NCBI GenBank assembly: GCA_900553265.1
Contig: USDD01000102.1
Location: forward strand, 1 to 8,844
Direction of reading: 5' to 3'
DNA: 8,844 nucleotides
From: an uncultured Eubacteriales bacterium
GTDB taxonomy: Bacteria; Bacillota; Clostridia; Christensenellales; Aristaeellaceae
Shown: piece after piece, positions 6,033 to 8,844 of the stretch
Numbering within the stretch: the first letter of the stretch is position 1
How the letters are laid out: every line of letters begins with the position of its first letter
Translations under genes and position numbers: made by a program
Notes under the pieces: generated by a model
Databases searched by the model: none
What the model was told of the DNA's origin: nothing
Seen by the model: the letters and a program-made list of their open reading frames with translations, nothing else

Positions 6033-6839
6033 TCACAGCGCCGCTTCCCGCAGCGCGCCGTCCCTCCAGACCCACTGGCTGTCAAAGCCGCAGTCCCGGG
6101 CGAGCTGAACGGCCCGGTCGAAGCCGAAGTCGATCCACTCGGCGCGGTGGCAGTCGCTGGTGACGGCGATGCGGCCGCCCCGGCGGCGCAGCTCCGTGAG
6201 CATCGCCCGGCTGGGATAGGGCTCGGCGCGATAGCCGCGGGACATGGCGCCGGTGTTGATCTCGACGATCCTGTCCCTCTCCGCGGCCAGACGGACGGCC
6301 TCCATGGCCAGCGAAAGATAGCGGGGATCCTCCGCGTCGAAGAATCGGCCGTCGTCGTTGAACTTCTCGATGAGGTTCAGGTGGCCGACGATCTCGCCGT
6401 CCCGCTCCTCGATGCAGCGGCAGACCATGCCGTAGTAATCCGCGGCCATGCGCAGCCCGTCGCCGCCGAAGCGCTCAGTGAGCGTGCGCAGCAGATCCTC
6501 CCGGCTGTGATCCACGGGGAAGGACTCGCCGCCCACGCGGAAAACGTGCACCGAGTCGATGAGGTAGTCCCAGCCGTCGTGGGGCAGGGGAACGGAAAAG
6601 TCCCGCTCCGCGCCCACGGCGATCTCGATCTGCCCGAAGTACTTTTCCTTCAGCCGCAGCGCCTCGGCGCGATATTCCGCCACGGTCTCCGGCGGAATCC
6701 GCCACCAGCTGTCGGGCATGTGGTCGGAAAAGCCCAGCGAGAAGAAGCCCCGCTCCAGCGCCGCGCGAACCATGGTCTCGGCCGTGTCCGCGCCGTCAGT
6801 GAAGCTGGTGTGGGTGTGCAGATTGGTCTTGGGCGTCAC
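6033..6839 (-). CDS. PHP-domain phosphatase, histidinol-phosphatase (HisJ/HisK-type) family
   Basis: PHP-superfamily metal-dependent phosphoesterase of 268 residues, the usual size for the PHP class of histidinol-phosphatases (EC 3.1.3.15). The metal ligands are visible in order: H8 and H10 in NLHTHTSFTDG, H40 in GFSDHMP, E78 in GAERDF, H98 in DYLIDSVHVF, H153 in GHLNLIEKF, and D229/H231 in TSDCHRAEWI. VEINTGAMSRG (192-202) is the family-typical block before the last motif. The start is GTG at 6839, since NLHTHT must be near the N-terminus. It overlaps the ROK stop codon as GTGA, with GAGGAGG at 6850-6856 upstream. The frame stays open further upstream but only as a shadow of the ROK gene. 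No histidine-biosynthesis gene is near; coupling to a sugar-type regulator leaves open a sugar-phosphate or other phosphate-ester substrate (inference). Confidence 0.9.
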   Translation of the reverse strand: MTPKTNLHTHTSFTDGADTAETMVRAALERGFFSLGFSDHMPDSWWRIPPETVAEYRAEALRLKEKYFGQIEIAVGAERDFSVPLPHDGWDYLIDSVHVFRVGGESFPVDHSREDLLRTLTERFGGDGLRMAADYYGMVCRCIEERDGEIVGHLNLIEKFNDDGRFFDAEDPRYLSLAMEAVRLAAERDRIVEINTGAMSRGYRAEPYPSRAMLTELRRRGGRIAVTSDCHRAEWIDFGFDRAVQLARDCGFDSQWVWRDGALREAAL

Positions 6840-7981
6840 GGCAGCACGGCCTCCTCGTCCCGATTCCAGATCAGCGTGTAGGCGGGCATCGCGCCCATCT
6901 GCACCGGCTGGAAGGGCCTTCCGGCCACCACCGGCGCTTCGTCCAGCGCGAAGATGGTTCGCCGGGCGATCTCGGCGTTGATGCGGTCGATCAGGTCGTC
7001 GGCCTGCTCGGCCAGCTCGCCGGCGAGAACGACCTTCTCCACGTCGAAGGCGTTGACGATGCTGACGATGCCGTGGGACATGTAGCGCACCAGCTGCTCC
7101 TCGGCGGCCCGGGCGGAGGGCTCGTCCCGATGGGCGCGCAGCTCGCGCCAGGAGGAATAGGGCGTGTCCTTCAGCAGCGCGGGAATGGACACGTATTTCT
7201 CCAGACAGCCGCGGTTGCCGCAGACGCACATGGGGCCGTTGATGTCCACGGACAGATGGCCGAACTCGGCGGCGTAGTTGTGCGCGCCGCGATAGAGCCC
7301 GCCTCGGACGAACAGTCCCGCGCCCACGCCCTCGTCCACGCGGATGAGCACGAAGTTCTCCGCGTCGTCGGCCACGCCGAAGTACTTCTCCGCCAGCGCG
7401 TGGGCATTGGCCACGTTTTCCAGATACACGGGCAGATCGAGCCTGTCCCGCAGCGCCTGCGCCACGTTCACGCCGTGCCACGCCTTGAAGTTGGGCGGAT
7501 TGAGCATCAAGCCCGTGCGCGGCTCCAGCGGGCCGGGAGCGCAGAAGCCTGCGGCGAAGACGCGAAAGCCCTCTGCGGTCAGCTCGCGGCGCAGCCCGGC
7601 GAGATGCTCGGCGATTTCGTCCAGCAGATCGTCGGCGGAGCGCCCCGGAACGGGCAGCACCCGATACCGCAGCACCGTGCCGAGCAGATCCACCGCGCCC
7701 ACGTCGCACTGTCCGCGCGAGAGGTTCACGCCCAGAATCGCGCCCGCCGACGGATTGATGTTCAGCAGCGTGCTGCGCCGGCCCAGCCGGGAGCGCTCCA
7801 CCGACGCGCCCTCCACCACGAGGCCCTCGCCGATGAGCTCCTCGATGATCTGCGTGACCGACGCGCGCGTCAGATGGGTGCGCTCCGCCAGCTCCGCCCG
7901 GGAGACGGGCTGCCGGCGAATTTCGTTGAGCAGCATTCTGCGGTTGTACTGGCGCATGGCCGAGGCGTTGATGGCGCGCAT
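6836..7981 (-). CDS. ROK-family transcriptional repressor (NagC/XylR type)
   Basis: A 381-residue protein with an N-terminal winged helix-turn-helix (about 16-62; SRAELAERTHLTRASVTQII at 27-46 is the helix-turn-helix) and a C-terminal ROK sugar-kinase-like domain (about 80-370). The ROK zinc-binding signature is intact: EFGHLSVD with H242, and CVCGNRGCLE with C252, C254 and C259. Kinase features are degenerate: the phosphate loop DxGGT is replaced by NLSRG (86-90), and the catalytic END is ENV (188-190). It is therefore a repressor that senses a sugar or sugar phosphate, not a kinase. The ATG at 7981 has GAGAGGAG (7991-7998) nine bases upstream. It is transcribed divergently from the isomerase gene and co-translated with the PHP phosphatase, so it likely controls one or both and itself. 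The ligand cannot be read from the sequence. Confidence 0.93.
   Translation of the reverse strand: MRAINASAMRQYNRRMLLNEIRRQPVSRAELAERTHLTRASVTQIIEELIGEGLVVEGASVERSRLGRRSTLLNINPSAGAILGVNLSRGQCDVGAVDLLGTVLRYRVLPVPGRSADDLLDEIAEHLAGLRRELTAEGFRVFAAGFCAPGPLEPRTGLMLNPPNFKAWHGVNVAQALRDRLDLPVYLENVANAHALAEKYFGVADDAENFVLIRVDEGVGAGLFVRGGLYRGAHNYAAEFGHLSVDINGPMCVCGNRGCLEKYVSIPALLKDTPYSSWRELRAHRDEPSARAAEEQLVRYMSHGIVSIVNAFDVEKVVLAGELAEQADDLIDRINAEIARRTIFALDEAPVVAGRPFQPVQMGAMPAYTLIWNRDEEAVLP
6850..6856 (-). promoter_or_regulatory. Ribosome binding site deciding the GTG start of the PHP phosphatase
   Basis: On the minus strand GAGGAGG lies inside the last codons of the ROK gene, ten bases before the GTG at 6839-6837. 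With the 4-bp GTGA stop/start overlap this indicates translational coupling. Confidence 0.75.
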
Positions 7982-8087
7982 GGGCGTCCGCTCCTCTCGC
8001 TGTTGTTTTCTGTATGGAAATTTTATTCGACGCGCGGCAGGGAAAATCCTCTTCGGTTTGAGTCATTTTTTTCATTCAATTGACAAA

Positions 8088-8109
8088 ATGCTCAGATTCC
8101 ACGGAGCAT
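8088..8109. promoter_or_regulatory. Inverted repeat in the divergent ROK/isomerase intergenic region
   Basis: ATGCTC (8088-8093) and GAGCAT (8104-8109) are perfect inverted half-sites separated by ten bases, about 1.5 helical turns centre to centre. It lies between the ROK gene and the isomerase promoter and is a candidate site for a dimeric repressor such as the ROK protein. Function is inferred from position only. Confidence 0.35.
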
Positions 8110-8122
8110 GGGCGAAATTCTC

Positions 8123-8140
8123 CCGGTTAAACCGGTTGAA
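8123..8140. promoter_or_regulatory. LacI-type palindromic operator candidate next to the isomerase promoter
   Basis: TTAAACCGGTTGAA (8127-8140) is a 14-bp palindrome with one mismatched pair and a central CG, the form of LacI/GalR-family operators. An overlapping perfect palindrome CCGGTT-A-AACCGG spans 8123-8135. The site abuts and overlaps the -35 hexamer at 8136, so bound protein would block RNA polymerase. It does not resemble a form I can assign to ROK repressors; a LacI-family regulator elsewhere in the genome is the simplest reading. Confidence 0.5.
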
Positions 8141-8164
8141 ATTCCGCTGAGGATTGTGTATAAT
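8136..8164 (+). promoter_or_regulatory. Near-consensus promoter of the isomerase gene
   Basis: TTGAAA (8136-8141), a 17-base spacer and a perfect TATAAT (8159-8164). The start would be near 8171, giving a leader of about 55 bases before the ATG at 8227. Such strength, combined with an operator-like palindrome at the -35, points to a repressible promoter. Confidence 0.85.
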
Positions 8165-8181
8165 GAACTTGAAGAAAAAAA

Positions 8182-8200
8182 CCGCGCTGTCGCCGCGCGG
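8182..8200 (+). other. Small hairpin in the 5' leader of the isomerase mRNA
   Basis: CCGCGC (8182-8187) pairs with GCGCGG (8195-8200) around a seven-base loop, close to the predicted 5' end of the transcript. It is followed by an A-rich stretch rather than T, so it is not a terminator. A 5'-end stabilising hairpin is plausible. The ribosome binding site (AAAGGAG, 8211-8217) is outside it. Confidence 0.5.
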
Positions 8201-8226
8201 AATAAAAGAAAAAGGAGCAATGCAGA

Positions 8227-8823
8227 ATGAAGACGATCAAGGACAAGCAGCTGCTGGTGGGCGCGGACTTCGCCGGCTATCCGCTCAAGGAGGCCGTGTG
8301 CGCGCATCTGCGCGCCAAGGGCTGGACGATCACCGACGTGGGCGTGACCGACCCCAGCGTGGAGGACACGGAGAACATGTTCCATCGCATCGGCCTGCGC
8401 GTGGGCGCGATGATCTCCGAAGGCGAGTTTGAGCGCGCGCTGATCTTCTGCGGCACCGGCATGGGCATCCACATCGCGGCCAGCAAGTGCCCCCACGTTC
8501 ACGCGGGCGTGGTGGAGTCCGTTCCCGCGGCGCTGCGCGCCATCACCGGCAACGGCGTCAATGTGCTGGCCATGGGCGCGTTCTACGTCGCGCCCCAGAT
8601 GGGCTGCGACATCGCCGACGCGTATCTGAACGCCGAGCTGGGCAGCGGCTACGAATGGTGGAAGAACTTCTACGAGTTCCACAAGCTGGCCATCGACGAG
8701 CTGGAGGCCTTCGACTACGAGGAATACAAGAAGAACGGCTTCAAGATGAAGCATCTGGGCGACTATCCGCTGTCGCTGGAAACCAAAGACGACCTGCACT
8801 TCCAGCTGCGGGGCGACGACTGA
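8227..8823 (+). CDS. RpiB/LacA/LacB-family sugar-phosphate isomerase, atypical
   Basis: The family interconverts aldose and ketose phosphates (ribose/ribulose 5-phosphate, galactose/tagatose 6-phosphate, tetrose phosphates). The fold is recognised from VGADFAGYPLKEAV (11-24), IFCGTGMGIHIAASKCPHVHAGVV (73-96; split here into FCGTGMGIHIAASK and what follows) and NVLAMGAF (112-119). C75 matches the catalytic cysteine of E. coli RpiB. Three things differ from ordinary RpiB: the usual DHAG is DFAG (F15); the KHND-type histidine used for ring opening in E. coli RpiB is replaced in TGNGVNV (107-113); and the protein has 198 residues against about 150, with an acidic/aromatic C-terminal tail (about 145-198). 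This resembles larger family members that act on other sugar phosphates, possibly acyclic tetrulose phosphates (inference). The ATG at 8227 has GGAG (8214-8217) nine bases upstream. It is divergent from the ROK/PHP operon. Confidence 0.88.
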   Translation: MKTIKDKQLLVGADFAGYPLKEAVCAHLRAKGWTITDVGVTDPSVEDTENMFHRIGLRVGAMISEGEFERALIFCGTGMGIHIAASKCPHVHAGVVESVPAALRAITGNGVNVLAMGAFYVAPQMGCDIADAYLNAELGSGYEWWKNFYEFHKLAIDELEAFDYEEYKKNGFKMKHLGDYPLSLETKDDLHFQLRGDD

Positions 8824-8844
8824 CAGACTTCGGGGCGAAGCAAA

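Noticed and set aside
2221..6075. Very long stop-free minus-strand frame (over 1,200 codons) opposite the cobalamin genes
   Set aside because: Its translation is His/Arg/Ala/Gly-rich with no recognisable domain, it crosses the antisense of a tRNA and intergenic regions, and it mirrors genes whose identity is certain. It is an artefact of high GC content at third codon positions.
6840..8075. N-terminal extension of the PHP phosphatase reading through the ROK region in another frame
   Set aside because: The translation is low-complexity Arg/Ala/Gly and antisense-like; the PHP family begins at NLHTHT, and the GTG at 6839 has a good ribosome binding site.
7982..8090. Promoter of the ROK gene on the minus strand
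   Set aside because: TTGTCA at 8086-8081 has no -10 at proper spacing, and TAAAAT at 8025-8020 has no good -35. A promoter must exist, but I could not place it with confidence.
8080..8109. TTGACA at 8080-8085 as the -35 of a second isomerase promoter
   Set aside because: No acceptable -10 lies 16-18 bases downstream (only GAGCAT-like sequence), while 8136-8164 is a far better promoter.

Overview
The window is GC-rich bacterial DNA with strong GGAGG-type ribosome binding sites, several TTG or GTG starts and tightly packed operons. The gene content (oxygen-independent cobalamin genes in fused form, a PHP-class histidinol-phosphatase-like enzyme, a ROK repressor, an RpiB/LacAB-family isomerase) fits an anaerobic, high-GC member of the Clostridia/Firmicutes. 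The exact lineage cannot be fixed from this sequence.

Left half (1-5028, + strand): the end of an anaerobic (early cobalt insertion) corrin-ring operon. In order it carries cbiG (5' end outside the window), cbiH, a three-domain cbiJ-cbiE-cbiT fusion, and cbiL. These cover the C20 methylation (CbiL), C17 methylation with ring contraction (CbiH), lactone opening with loss of a two-carbon fragment (CbiG), ring reduction (CbiJ), C5 methylation (CbiE) and C15 methylation with decarboxylation (CbiT). CbiF, CbiD, CbiC, CbiA and a cobalt chelatase are not in the window and are presumably upstream or elsewhere. The most unusual feature is at the left edge: CbiG is preceded, in frame, by a tandem array of 36-bp units encoding 12-residue Ala-rich (T/S)A(K/E)A repeats, which runs off the window.

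Middle (5029-5980): a small four-helix membrane protein of unknown function with its own good promoter, a short gene-free stretch, then a tRNA-Arg(CCT) gene with a near-consensus promoter and a perfect 17-bp terminator-like hairpin.

Right half (5981-8844): a minus-strand operon of a NagC/XylR-type ROK repressor followed by a translationally coupled PHP phosphatase (GTGA overlap). A 245-bp region full of inverted repeats separates it from a divergent + strand gene for an atypical RpiB/LacAB-family sugar-phosphate isomerase. The isomerase has a near-consensus promoter abutted by a LacI-type palindrome. The layout suggests a small carbohydrate-phosphate module (regulator, phosphatase, isomerase), but the substrate is not evident.
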